From NCBI GenBank assembly GCA_025093555.1, contig JAIWNF010000045.1, positions 310,001 through 374,000 of the forward strand: a stretch of DNA of 64,000 bases, in the 5' to 3' direction. A program made the translations under genes and the position numbers. This DNA comes from Circinella umbellata. Its lineage: Eukaryota; Mucoromycota; Mucoromycetes; Mucorales; Lichtheimiaceae. Shown piece after piece: positions 11,817-23,377 of this stretch. The notes beneath the pieces are model-generated. The model saw only the letters and a program-made list of their open reading frames with translations. It was not told where the DNA came from and made no database searches. Position 1 is the first letter of the stretch; every line of letters starts with the position of its first letter.

Positions 11817-13306
11817 GGATTAAGTATAGAATATAGGGCAAGTTAAAACTCCGCTATAGTAAACTTATTCTTAATAATATACATATTAACTTTAATTATT
11901 TAAATATAAAAGAATGCAAAAAAAACCTTGTAGGTTCATACAAGGAACAAAAATAAATTATTTTTTGTTTTTTTGTTTTTGTAGATTTGTTTATTTACCT
12001 TTAACAAGTCTACAATTGTGTGTTTCTAATAAATAAAAACACTGTTTTTTGTTTATTTTTATAGTTACATCTAACTGTATACAACTAGTATCAATGAGGT
12101 CAATACTCTCCTCTTGTTGGCCAACAAATTTTTTGTTTTTTTTAATTTTATTAAGAAAAAAACATAAAATGAATTAAATTTTCTAATGAAAAATTTAATA
12201 AATGGATTCCATTAATTAAATAAAATAGATTATGTGCACCTAATCAAAACAAAGGTTCATTTGTTTTTTTTATTTTATTAATTAATTTCTTTTAAAAATA
12301 AATGTAAAAAATCTTTACTTTTACTTTCTAAGTATCTTTTAATTTAATAATGGAAATTCAATTTTTATTTTAAATAAATGTTTAATTTAAAAATTTAATT
12401 TTTAATATATCAATGGAATAAATACATTATATCTTAATGAAATTGATATAAAATATAAAACGAAATTATATTATAAAAGACATAAATGTAAAATAATAAA
12501 AAAGATAATACTTTATATATTTATAGAAAGAAAGAAAATTTATTTTCAAACCTGATAAAATTAATTTACAAATAAAAAATAAAAATGAGATGTATTTTCT
12601 AATGAATAATGAAATCTTCTTTTTTAAAAAACATAAATATAAGAAAATAAATAATTATTTATTTCTTATTAATATTTATTGTTTTTATTTGAGACCTTAA
12701 CTCTCAATTAGATTAAAATATTTGTTAATAAAAATATATAATTTAATGATTTTTCAACATATAGGATTTCTAAATATATATTTTTAGAAAAAAATTAATA
12801 TAATAAGATTATAGATCATAATTTTTATTAATGAGAACAATAATTTTTTTTCATCTTGTTTTTCAAATGTTAAAATGTCATTTAGAAATCTTTTATTTTT
12901 TTTTTAATATAATTATTATTTTATATCAAATTAAAAACAGAATTAATATTTAATAGAAAACATTATAATTTTTATAATATGATGAAGAATAAACAACAAG
13001 ATGATTTTTTTCATCTTGTTAAACTTGTTGTTAAATATTTTTCTGTAAGATATCTTATCCTTTTTTTATTCTTAAAATAAATTATTTTCATTATTATTCT
13101 TAATAAATATTCAAACTATTAATGAATCACAATGGAATTTAAATAAAGTTAATTTAGTAGAACTATTCGTTATTATTATTTTACAATAATTCAATGAAAT
13201 AAATAATTAGTAGTTATATATCCTTATTGAATAATTTATTATAAAAAATTATAATACCCTACATTCTATATTTGATCCAAATACTGACGTTTATTCTTTA
13301 TCAAAG
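11817..13306. other. AT-rich intron-like sequence between Crypton and downstream exon
   Basis: About 1.5 kb of very AT-rich DNA with no coding frame. It ends at the acceptor tatcaaag at 13306. The part from 12519 onward is shared by the four core copies, whereas 11817-12518 occurs only in the two outer arms. Two 12-bp paired stretches (TTTTTTCATCTTGTT and its complement) near 12850 and 13000 could form hairpins. Confidence 0.5.
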
Positions 13307-14510
13307 CCCTGTCCACTCCTTTATAATTAATCCTCACAACAAATTGCTCAAAGAGTATTTTACTGAAGACGAGCTTCAAGAAATTAAAACACATAACATC
13401 CTGAAGTTGCCAAATATGCCAAACCATTTGTCTGAATACTTAGACACATATAATGATAAAGTATGAAATGTAATGTAGCTTGAAAGCAAAAGTAAAGTAA
13501 TCCAAATAAGCATGTATACTAAAGCAGTATGTATTTATGAATTGCAAAATAGCATACTCTTGATGACATATTCAATCACAATGAAAGCTTCAAATTTCAC
13601 CCCTTAAAGAGTCTAGATGAGTACTGGATTAAACAAACAATAACAAAAGCATTAGAAATTGAATATTACCATTATCTTAGGAAATGTAATAGAACAGAAG
13701 CAGACATCTTATGACGTGTGTGGAACTTTGTTGACTATTGCTTCAATGAATCAAAGATTGCTGTTACATTCAGAGAAAAAGCAAGTAAAGCAATATCAAG
13801 TCAAGTAAACCGTAATCGCACTGTGGCGGCAGTGAACCCGAGAAGAAGAAAAGAAGTTGGAACCAAGGTAGACTTGTTGTTTGGCGACATGAACAGAGAA
13901 TTAGGAACAGGAGAAGCAGGACGTTACAATGACATTAATGGTACAAAAAGTTTGGAGGAGGTGGGCATGAAGTTGCCAAAAACTATAAAAGGAATGTTTA
14001 TAAGTTTGTTGGAAGATCAACCACAGTTATTGCACAATTTAAAGACTTATAGATACATAATCACTGGTTAGTAAAAAAAACAAAAAAAAGAACAGAATGA
14101 GGCCAAACACATATTTTACTCATTATATAATTAATGCATTATTGTGTTCAGGTCTTCATCTTAATCTTTTGATTATAGATTCACCAGCTGGTTTTGTCAC
14201 TTGTGTATCATAATTACCCTGCTTTTTATCATATCCTACTTCCCCTGAATCACTTATTAGAGATTTAATTCCTCTAATATACCTTGTATGGGCAACTAAA
14301 CAAATGATGAAGAATGATATCGAAAAAATGGATGGAAGTAAAGAAAGTGCGCAATGTTCAATTTTGGTTCATCAGCAGAGCTGCCAATACCTGGTTGTTT
14401 TTATTCATTGCAACCTACAACGAGAAAAACAAGAAAAAACAGCAGAAAAATATGGAAGTTCAAAGAAACAAAAGCACAGCAGTATAATAAATCATCCTTC
14501 TTCCTCATAA
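13307..14510 (+). pseudogene. Dead mucoralean repeat-family gene segment, copy A1
   Basis: Three exons can be read: 13307-13460 (PVHSFIINPHNKLLKEYF...), 13553-14066 (HTLDDIFNHNESF... VWNFVDYCFNESKI... EKASKAISSQVNRNRT... GTKVDLLFGD... LGTGEAGRYNDINGTK... MKLPKT) and 14152-14510 (LHLNLLIIDSPAGFVT...). The second contains an in-frame TGA at 13712-13714 and the third an in-frame TAA at 14211-14213. The frame then shifts before a C-terminal GSSAELPIPGCF... tail. I recall this motif order (SKI..EK.S.A.S...NRT, KVD, G..EAG..N..GTK, KLPK, DSPAG) from abundant hypothetical proteins of Mucorales; the function is unknown to me. Both stops occur in all four core copies, so the gene died before it was amplified. 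Confidence 0.65.
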
Positions 14511-14681
14511 AAACCATAACATTCTTTTCTTGTACATATATTTGTTTCATTCTTTCACTTAAAAATTTTACCAATGCTTTCACGTTTTCTTTTTTTTACA
14601 TTCTTTTTTTTTGTACATATAACAATATAAATTTTCTCTTACAAGCTTTTCAATTTTCAATATAATTAAGAGAATTACTAC

Positions 14682-14792
14682 ATGGGCTACAAAAATTCAA
14701 AGTCAGACCACATGGGCTACAGAAATCATAAGGTATGTTAGTAACTTGTAGCCCATCTCATCTGCTTGCCATATATAGATCCTGTAGCCCAT
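14682..14792. repeat. ATGGGCTACA motif cluster 1
   Basis: Four exact copies of one 10-bp motif in 111 bp: ATGGGCTACA at 14682 and 14712, and its complement TGTAGCCCAT at 14747 and 14783. The two inner copies face each other across about 25 bp. It marks the A/X boundary and looks like an array of inverted protein-binding sites or a degenerate terminal inverted repeat. Confidence 0.85.
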
Positions 14793-14803
14793 CTCGTCTA
14801 ATT

Positions 14804-16112
14804 TTTTTTAATATCATATAGTTGATAATTTTCAAAATAAAATTTTTAAGATAATTAATTTCATTGTTGTTACTATGTTTTTATGCTATAACTACACTTT
14901 TATTATTATTCTCTTCCCTAAGTGTATAGTAAAATTACTTTGTGCTACCTTTTCCCTTTTTGACAATTTTATTTTACATACTTCTTGTAATGTGCATTGA
15001 TTTCTGCTTGGTACTTATTATACCATATATTAATCAGTATTGTCAAGGTGTGCAGCAATATTAACATCATAATTTGTATGCATTATAATTACAATTATTG
15101 CTAAATCACCCAGCAATATTAGCATCATTATTCATATTTTGCTGTTACATCCCGTTTGCATCATACTTAATAAATAAAAAGAAGATAGAAGTAATTCTGA
15201 GTAAAAAACTCAAGGAATAAGGAAAGTTATACATTGAAGCGTTACTTGTCATAATAAAGAGCTTCGTTATATGAAATTGATATGATTTATGTTAAGAAAA
15301 TATAGTAAAGGTTATAATTAACTTAATAATTATAGATAAATGGTATGTGGGAGTTCTAATATTCAGGAATGTTACGTCTGAACCACAAAAAGAGAAGTCT
15401 TAATAAAATTACTAAATGAAAATCAAATGAAAGGATTTATTTCTAAAAGATAATTTATTTAAGAGACAAGACAAAGTTAAAGATAAAACTTAAGGAAAAA
15501 TAGAACTGAAGAAAAGAAATTTGAGAGTGAAGAAGTCGAGTATTTAGACTATTTGCTTTTGTAAAAATAGTCAATAGCTTTTGTTGAAAATGATCAATAT
15601 CTTTAGTAAAAAGATTGCAATTGCTCTTGTAAAAGTAGCAATTGCGAAAAGAATCAAAAGTGGGATCCAATAAAATGGCACAATGGGTTTTTTATACTAT
15701 AATAAGAATATTTGATGACAACATGTGACTATAATCAATAATACTAATGATAATAAAAGAGATAAAAATAATAATAATGTTATTTATAATGGGGATTATA
15801 GTAATATGGAGATAATATATATGAGGAAAGAGTAAAAAAATTGGGTAACGGTATGCATGTTACAACGTATCAAATAACTTATTCAACAAAAATAAAAGGG
15901 GGTGGTTTTTTATAGCCACAACATATTCAATATGTCAAGACATTATCATTAGTAATTCTATTTTCATATTGTTGTTATTGACATTCTCATTCTCATTTAC
16001 ATATTATTATTATTATTATTATTACTATCAAATACAGTCTATCTTATAATTGTAACCTTTTCAATAATATTAATGTGTGACAAAAAAGGGTCGAGAAGTA
16101 GATGATAAAAAA
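14804..16112 (+). repeat. Spacer X, copy 1
   Basis: 1.3 kb between the inverted units A1 and A2. There is no convincing gene; the small frames (minus 15455-15670 and plus about 15720-15915) are AT-rich and unrecognised. Copy 2 at 20568-21880 has the same orientation and differs by single-base indels (for example near 15805, where copy 1 lacks 'act'-region bases, and at 15942). TGTTACATCCCG near 15144 recalls an LTR start, but no matching end was found. Confidence 0.7.
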
Positions 16113-16123
16113 TATTAGACGAG

Positions 16124-16234
16124 ATGGGCTACAGGATCTATATATGGCAAGCAGATGAGATGGGCTACAAGTTACTAACATACCTTATGATTTCTGTAGC
16201 CCATGTGGTCTGACTTTGAATTTTTGTAGCCCAT
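16124..16234. repeat. ATGGGCTACA motif cluster 2
   Basis: Mirror image of cluster 1: ATGGGCTACA at 16124 and 16160, TGTAGCCCAT at 16195 and 16225. Confidence 0.85.
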
Positions 16235-16403
16235 GTAGTAATTCTCTTAATTATATTGAAAATTGAAAAGCTTGTAAGAGAAAATTTATATTGTTATATG
16301 TACAAAAAAAAAGAATGTAAAAAAAAGAAAACGTGAAAGCATTGGTAAAATTTTTAAGTGAAAGAATGAAACAAATATATGTACAAGGAAAGAATGTTAT
16401 GGT

Positions 16404-17607
16404 TTTTATGAGGAAGAAGGATGATTTATTATACTGCTGTGCTTTTGTTTCTTTGAACTTCCATATTTTTCTGCTGTTTTTCTTGTTTTTCTCGTTGTAG
16501 GTTGCAATGAATAAAAACAACCAGGTATTGGCAGCTCTGCTGATGAACCAAAATTGAACATTGCGCACTTTCTTACTTCCATCCATTTTTTCGATATCAT
16601 TCTTCATCATTTGTTTAGTTGCCCATACAAGGTATATTAGAGGAATTAAATCTCTAATAAGTGATTCAGGGGAAGTAGGATATGATAAAAAGCAGGGTAA
16701 TTATGATACACAAGTGACAAAACCAGCTGGTGAATCTATAATCAAAAGATTAAGATGAAGACCTGAACACAATAATGCATTAATTATATAATGAGTAAAA
16801 TATGTGTTTGGCCTCATTCTGTTCTTTTTTTTGTTTTTTTTACTAACCAGTGATTATGTATCTATAAGTCTTTAAATTGTGCAATAACTGTGGTTGATCT
16901 TCCAACAAACTTATAAACATTCCTTTTATAGTTTTTGGCAACTTCATGCCCACCTCCTCCAAACTTTTTGTACCATTAATGTCATTGTAACGTCCTGCTT
17001 CTCCTGTTCCTAATTCTCTGTTCATGTCGCCAAACAACAAGTCTACCTTGGTTCCAACTTCTTTTCTTCTTCTCGGGTTCACTGCCGCCACAGTGCGATT
17101 ACGGTTTACTTGACTTGATATTGCTTTACTTGCTTTTTCTCTGAATGTAACAGCAATCTTTGATTCATTGAAGCAATAGTCAACAAAGTTCCACACACGT
17201 CATAAGATGTCTGCTTCTGTTCTATTACATTTCCTAAGATAATGGTAATATTCAATTTCTAATGCTTTTGTTATTGTTTGTTTAATCCAGTACTCATCTA
17301 GACTCTTTAAGGGGTGAAATTTGAAGCTTTCATTGTGATTGAATATGTCATCAAGAGTATGCTATTTTGCAATTCATAAATACATACTGCTTTAGTATAC
17401 ATGCTTATTTGGATTACTTTACTTTTGCTTTCAAGCTACATTACATTTCATACTTTATCATTATATGTGTCTAAGTATTCAGACAAATGGTTTGGCATAT
17501 TTGGCAACTTCAGGATGTTATGTGTTTTAATTTCTTGAAGCTCGTCTTCAGTAAAATACTCTTTGAGCAATTTGTTGTGAGGATTAATTATAAAGGAGTG
17601 GACAGGG
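16404..17607 (-). pseudogene. Dead repeat-family gene segment, copy A2
   Basis: Inverted copy of the A1 segment. It carries the same two stops (complement of TGA at 17200-17202 and of TAA at 16701-16703). The 117-residue VWNFVDYC... to ...YRYIITG stretch is identical to A1. A 1-bp deletion at about 16575 (TTTCTTACTTCC instead of TTTCTTTACTTCC) changes the frame of the last exon relative to B1 and B2. Confidence 0.62.
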
Positions 17608-18390
17608 CTTTGATAAAGAATAAACGTCAGTATTTGGATCAAATATAGAATGTAGGGTATTATAATTTTTTATAATAAATTATTCAATAAGGATATATAA
17701 CTACTAATTATTTATTTCATTGAATTATTGTAAAATAATAATAACGAATAGTTCTACTAAATTAACTTTATTTAAATTCCATTGTGATTCATTAATAGTT
17801 TGAATATTTATTAAGAATAATAATGAAAATAATTTATTTTAAGAATAAAAAAGGATAAGATATCTTACAGAAAAATATTTAACAACAAGTTTAACAAGAT
17901 GAAAAAAATCATCTTGTTGTTTATTCTTCATCATATTATAAAAATTATAATGTTTTCTATTAAATATTAATTCTGTTTTTAATTTGATATAAAATAATAA
18001 TTATATTAAAAAAAAAATAAAAGATTTCTAAATGACATTTTAACATTTGAAAAACAAGATGAAAAAAAATTATTGTTCTCATTAATAAAAATTATGATCT
18101 ATAATCTTATTATATTAATTTTTTTCTAAAATATTATTTAGAAATCCTATATGTTGAAAATAATTAAATTATATATTTTTATTAACAAATATTTTAATCT
18201 AATTGAGAGTTAAGGTCTCAAATAAAACAATAAATATTAATAAGAAATAATAATTATTTATTTTCTTATATTTATGTTTTTTAAAAAAGAAGATTTTCAT
18301 TATTCATTAGAAAATACATCTCATTTTTATTTTTTATTTGTAAATTAATTTTATCAGGTTTGAAAATAAATTTTCTTTCTTTCTATAAAT

Positions 18391-18410
18391 TATTAATAGT
18401 ATTCTTTTTA
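18391..18410. other. Central junction of the palindrome
   Basis: Twenty bases (TATTAATAGTATTCTTTTTA) between A2 and the truncated B1. They partly resemble the sequence next to the 12519 edge, so this may be a decayed continuation. The inverted units A2 and B1 meet here with only about 140 bp of unpaired spacer, the most unstable point of the structure. Confidence 0.6.
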
Positions 18411-19073
18411 AGAAAATAAATAATTATTTATTTCTTATTAATATTATTGTTTTTATTTGAGACCTTAACTCTCAATTAGATTAAAATATTTGTTAATAAA
18501 AATATATAATTTAATGATTTTTCAACATATAGGATTTCTAAATATATATTTTTAGAAAAAAATTAATATAATAAGATTATAGATCATAATTTTTATTAAT
18601 GAGAACAATAATTTTTTTTCATCTTGTTTTTCAAATGTTAAAATGTCATTTAGAAATCTTTTATTTTTTTTTAATATAATTATTATTTTATATCAAATTA
18701 AAAACAGAATTAATATTTAATAGAAAACATTATAATTTTTATAATATGATGAAGAATAAACAACAAGATGATTTTTTTCATCTTGTTAAACTTGTTGTTA
18801 AATATTTTTCTGTAAGATATCTTATCCTTTTTTTATTCTTAAAATAAATTATTTTCATTATTATTCTTAATAAATATTCAAACTATTAATGAATCACAAT
18901 GGAATTTAAATAAAGTTAATTTAGTAGAACTATTCGTTATTATTATTTTACAATAATTCAATGAAATAAATAATTAGTAGTTATATATCCTTATTGAATA
19001 ATTTATTATAAAAAATTATAATACCCTACATTCTATATTTGATCCAAATACTGACGTTTATTCTTTATCAAAG

Positions 19074-20275
19074 CCCTGTCCACTCCTTTATAATTAATCC
19101 TCACAACAAATTGCTCAAAGAGTATTTTACTGAAGACGAGCTTCAAGAAATTAAAACACATAACATCCTGAAGTTGCCAAATATGCCAAACCATTTGTCT
19201 GAATACTTAGACACATATAATGATAAAGTATGAAATGTAATGTAGCTTGAAAGCAAAAGTAAAGTAATCCAAATAAGCATGTATACTAAAGCAGTATGTA
19301 TTTATGAATTGCAAAATAGCATACTCTTGATGACATATTCAATCACAATGAAAGCTTCAAATTTCACCCCTTAAAGAGTCTAGATGAGTACTGGATTAAA
19401 CAAACAATAACAAAAGCATTAGAAATTGAATATTACCATTATCTTAGGAAATGTAATAGAACAGAAGCAGACATCTTATGACGTGTGTGGAACTTTGTTG
19501 ACTATTGCTTCAATGAATCAAAGATTGCTGTTACATTCAGAGAAAAAGCAAGTAAAGCAATATCAAGTCAAGTAAACCGTAATCGCACTGTGGCGGCAGT
19601 GAACCCGAGAAGAAGAAAAGAAGTTGGAACCAAGGTAGACTTGTTTTGGCGACATGAACAGAGAATTAGGAACAGGAGAAGCAGGACGTTACAATGACAT
19701 TAATGGTACAAAAAGTTTGGAGGAGGTGGGCATGAAGTTGCCAAAAACTATAAAAGGAATGTTTATAAGTTTGTTGGAAGATCAACCACAGTTATTGCAC
19801 AATTTAAAGACTTATAGATACATAATCACTGGTTAGTAAAAAAAACAAAAAAAAAGAACAGAATGAGGCCAAACACATATTTTACTCATTATATAATTAA
19901 TGCATTATTGTGTTCAGGTCTTCATCTTAATCTTTTGATTATAGATTCACCAGCTGGTTTTGTCACTTGTGTATCATAATTACCCTGCTTTTTATCATAT
20001 CCTACTTCCCCTGAATCACTTATTAGAGATTTAATTCCTCTAATATACCTTGTATGGGCAACTAAACAAATGATGAAGAATGATATCGAAAAAATGGATG
20101 GAAGTAAAGAAAGTGCGCAATGTTCAATTTTGGTTCATCAGCAGAGCTGCCAATACCTGGTTGTTTTTATTCATTGCAACCTACAACGAGAAAAACAAGA
20201 AAAACAGCAGAAAAATATGGAAGTTCAAAGAAACAAAAGCACAGCAGTATAATAAATCATCCTTCTTCCTCATAA
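19074..20275 (+). pseudogene. Dead repeat-family gene segment, copy B1
   Basis: Same exons and the same TGA (19479-19481) and downstream TAA as A1. It carries one extra lesion: near 19644 the sequence reads TTGTTTTGGC where the other copies read TTGTTGTTTGGC, a 2-bp loss that shifts the frame inside VDLLFGD. This is the only copy with that change. Confidence 0.62.
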
Positions 20276-20444
20276 AAACCATAACATTCTTTTCTTGTAC
20301 ATATATTTGTTTCATTCTTTCACTTAAAAATTTTACCAATGCTTTCACGTTTTCTTTTTTTACATTCTTTTTTTTTGTACATATAACAATATAAATTTTC
20401 TCTTACAAGCTTTTCAATTTTCAATATAATTAAGAGAATTACTA

Positions 20445-20556
20445 CATGGGCTACAAAAATTCAAAGTCAGACCACATGGGCTACAGAAATCATAAGGTAT
20501 GTTAGTAACTTGTAGCCCATCTCATCTGCTTGCCATATATAGATCCTGTAGCCCAT
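20445..20556. repeat. ATGGGCTACA motif cluster 3
   Basis: Same order as cluster 1: two ATGGGCTACA followed by two TGTAGCCCAT within about 112 bp, at the B1/X boundary. Confidence 0.85.
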
Positions 20557-20567
20557 CTCGTCTAATT

Positions 20568-21880
20568 TTTTTTAATATCATATAGTTGATAATTTTCAAA
20601 ATAAAATTTTTAAGATAATTAATTTCATTGTTGTTACTATGTTTTTATGCTATAACTACACTTTTATTATTATTCTCTTCCCTAAGTGTATAGTAAAATT
20701 ACTTTGTGCTACCTTTTCCCTTTTTGACAATTTTATTTTACATACTTCTTGTAATGTGCATTGATTTCTGCTTGGTACTTATTATACCATATATTAATCA
20801 GTATTGTCAAGGTGTGCAGCAATATTAACATCATAATTTGTATGCATTATAATTACAATTATTGCTAAATCACCCAGCAATATTAGCATCATTATTCATA
20901 TTTTGCTGTTACATCCCGTTTGCATCATACTTAATAAAATAAAAAGAAGATAGAAGTAATTCTGAGTAAAAAACTCAAGGAATAAGGAAAGTTATACATT
21001 GAAGCGTTACTTGTCATAATAAAGAGCTTCGTTATATGAAATTGATATGATTTATGTTAAGAAAATATAGTAAAGGTTATAATTAACTTAATAATTATAG
21101 ATAAATGGTATGTGGGAGTTCTAATATTCAGGAATGTTACGTCTGAAACCACAAAAAGAGAAGTCTTAATAAAATTACTAAATGAAAATCAAATGAAAGG
21201 ATTTATTTCTAAAAGATAATTTATTTAAGAGACAAGACAAAGTTAAAGATAAAACTTAAGGAAAAATAGAACTGAAGAAAAGAAATTTGAGAGTGAAGAA
21301 GGTCGAGTATTTAGACTATTTGCTTTTGTAAAAATAGTCAATAGCTTTTGTGAAAATGATCAATATCTTTAGTAAAAGATTGCAATTGCTCTTGTAAAAA
21401 GTAGCAATTGCGAAAAGAATCAAAAGTGGGATCCAATAAAATGGCACAATGGGTTTTTTATACTATAATAAGAATATTTGATGACAACATGTGACTATAA
21501 TCAATAATACTAATGATAATAAAAGAGATAAAAATAATAATAATGTTATTTATAATGGGGATTATAGTAATACTGGAGATAATATATATGAGGAAAGAGT
21601 AAAAAAATTGGGTAACGGTATGCATGTTACAACGTATCAAATAACTTATTCAACAAAAATAAAAGGGGGTGGTTTTTTATAGCCACAACATATTCAATAT
21701 GTCAAGACATTATCATTAGTAATTCTATTTTCATATTGTTGTTATTGACATTCTCATTCTCATTTACATATTATTATTATTATTATTATTACTATCAAAT
21801 ACAGTCTATCTTATAATTGTAACCTTTTTCAATAATATTAATGTGTGACAAAAAAGGGTCGAGAAGTAGATGATAAAAAA
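20568..21880 (+). repeat. Spacer X, copy 2 (same orientation as copy 1)
   Basis: Matches 14804-16112 in direct orientation with a handful of single-base indels. In a strict palindrome it should be inverted; the finding on X orientation discusses this. A frame at 21491-21682 (Asn/Asp-rich) is unbroken here but shifted in copy 1. It is low complexity and not called as a gene. Confidence 0.75.
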
Positions 21881-21891
21881 TATTAGACGAG

Positions 21892-22002
21892 ATGGGCTAC
21901 AGGATCTATATATGGCAAGCAGATGAGATGGGCTACAAGTTACTAACATACCTTATGATTTCTGTAGCCCATGTGGTCTGACTTTGAATTTTTGTAGCCC
22001 AT
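21892..22002. repeat. ATGGGCTACA motif cluster 4
   Basis: Mirror image of cluster 3: two ATGGGCTACA then two TGTAGCCCAT. It brings the total to 16 exact copies in the four clusters. Confidence 0.85.
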
Positions 22003-22172
22003 GTAGTAATTCTCTTAATTATATTGAAAATTGAAAAGCTTGTAAGAGAAAATTTATATTGTTATATGTACAAAAAAAAAGAATGTAAAAAAAAGAAAAC
22101 GTGAAAGCATTGGTAAAATTTTTAAGTGAAAGAATGAAACAAATATATGTACAAGGAAAGAATGTTATGGTT

Positions 22173-23377
22173 TTTATGAGGAAGAAGGATGATTTATTAT
22201 ACTGCTGTGCTTTTGTTTCTTTGAACTTCCATATTTTTCTGCTGTTTTTCTTGTTTTTCTCGTTGTAGGTTGCAATGAATAAAAACAACCAGGTATTGGC
22301 AGCTCTGCTGATGAACCAAAATTGAACATTGCGCACTTTCTTTACTTCCATCCATTTTTTCGATATCATTCTTCATCATTTGTTTAGTTGCCCATACAAG
22401 GTATATTAGAGGAATTAAATCTCTAATAAGTGATTCAGGGGAAGTAGGATATGATAAAAAGCAGGGTAATTATGATACACAAGTGACAAAACCAGCTGGT
22501 GAATCTATAATCAAAAGATTAAGATGAAGACCTGAACACAATAATGCATTAATTATATAATGAGTAAAATATGTGTTTGGCCTCATTCTGTTCTTTTTTT
22601 TTGTTTTTTTTACTAACCAGTGATTATGTATCTATAAGTCTTTAAATTGTGCAATAACTGTGGTTGATCTTCCAACAAACTTATAAACATTCCTTTTATA
22701 GTTTTTGGCAACTTCATGCCCACCTCCTCCAAACTTTTTGTACCATTAATGTCATTGTAACGTCCTGCTTCTCCTGTTCCTAATTCTCTGTTCATGTCGC
22801 CAAACAACAAGTCTACCTTGGTTCCAACTTCTTTTCTTCTTCTCGGGTTCACTGCCGCCACAGTGCGATTACGGTTTACTTGACTTGATATTGCTTTACT
22901 TGCTTTTTCTCTGAATGTAACAGCAATCTTTGATTCATTGAAGCAATAGTCAACAAAGTTCCACACACGTCATAAGATGTCTGCTTCTGTTCTATTACAT
23001 TTCCTAAGATAATGGTAATATTCAATTTCTAATGCTTTTGTTATTGTTTGTTTAATCCAGTACTCATCTAGACTCTTTAAGGGGTGAAATTTGAAGCTTT
23101 CATTGTGATTGAATATGTCATCAAGAGTATGCTATTTTGCAATTCATAAATACATACTGCTTTAGTATACATGCTTATTTGGATTACTTTACTTTTGCTT
23201 TCAAGCTACATTACATTTCATACTTTATCATTATATGTGTCTAAGTATTCAGACAAATGGTTTGGCATATTTGGCAACTTCAGGATGTTATGTGTTTTAA
23301 TTTCTTGAAGCTCGTCTTCAGTAAAATACTCTTTGAGCAATTTGTTGTGAGGATTAATTATAAAGGAGTGGACAGGG
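22173..23377 (-). pseudogene. Dead repeat-family gene segment, copy B2
   Basis: Inverted copy. The 117-residue central stretch and the 64-residue first stretch are identical to A1. The TGA (complement at 22970-22972) and the TAA in the last exon are shared. Confidence 0.62.

Larger units (their letters stand above)
12519..14803 (+). repeat. Core repeat A1 (+)
   Basis: A 2.3-kb unit present four times: A1 here, A2 inverted at 16113-18390, B1 at 18411-20567 (lacking the first 123 bp) and B2 inverted at about 21881-24165. Each carries the same dead gene segment and ends in a cluster of ATGGGCTACA motifs. A1 and A2 mirror about 15457; B1 and B2 mirror about 21225. Copies differ mainly by short indels. 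Confidence 0.9.
16113..18390 (-). repeat. Core repeat A2 (inverted)
   Basis: Reverse complement of A1. Homology runs from the motif cluster at 16124 to about 18390, the point that corresponds to 12519 in A1. It differs from A1 by scattered short indels, with a denser patch of differences at about 18125-18300. Confidence 0.88.
18411..20567 (+). repeat. Core repeat B1 (+), 5'-truncated
   Basis: Direct repeat of A1 at an offset of about 5767-5769 bp. It begins at the position that corresponds to 12642 in A1, so about 123 bp of the unit is missing at the central junction. Confidence 0.88.

Noticed and set aside
7536..13306. Near equality of the 5771-bp implied intron and the about 5767-bp offset between A1 and B1
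   Set aside because: The two lengths measure different sequences (Crypton-containing arm versus A-X-A unit); treated as coincidence.
14682..14792. Repeat cluster as a CRISPR array
   Set aside because: The motifs alternate in orientation, spacing is irregular, only four per cluster, and the setting is eukaryotic.
15144..15910. Solo LTR inside X starting TGTTACATCCCG
   Set aside because: No matching CA-ending terminus, no target duplication and no internal retroelement sequence were found.
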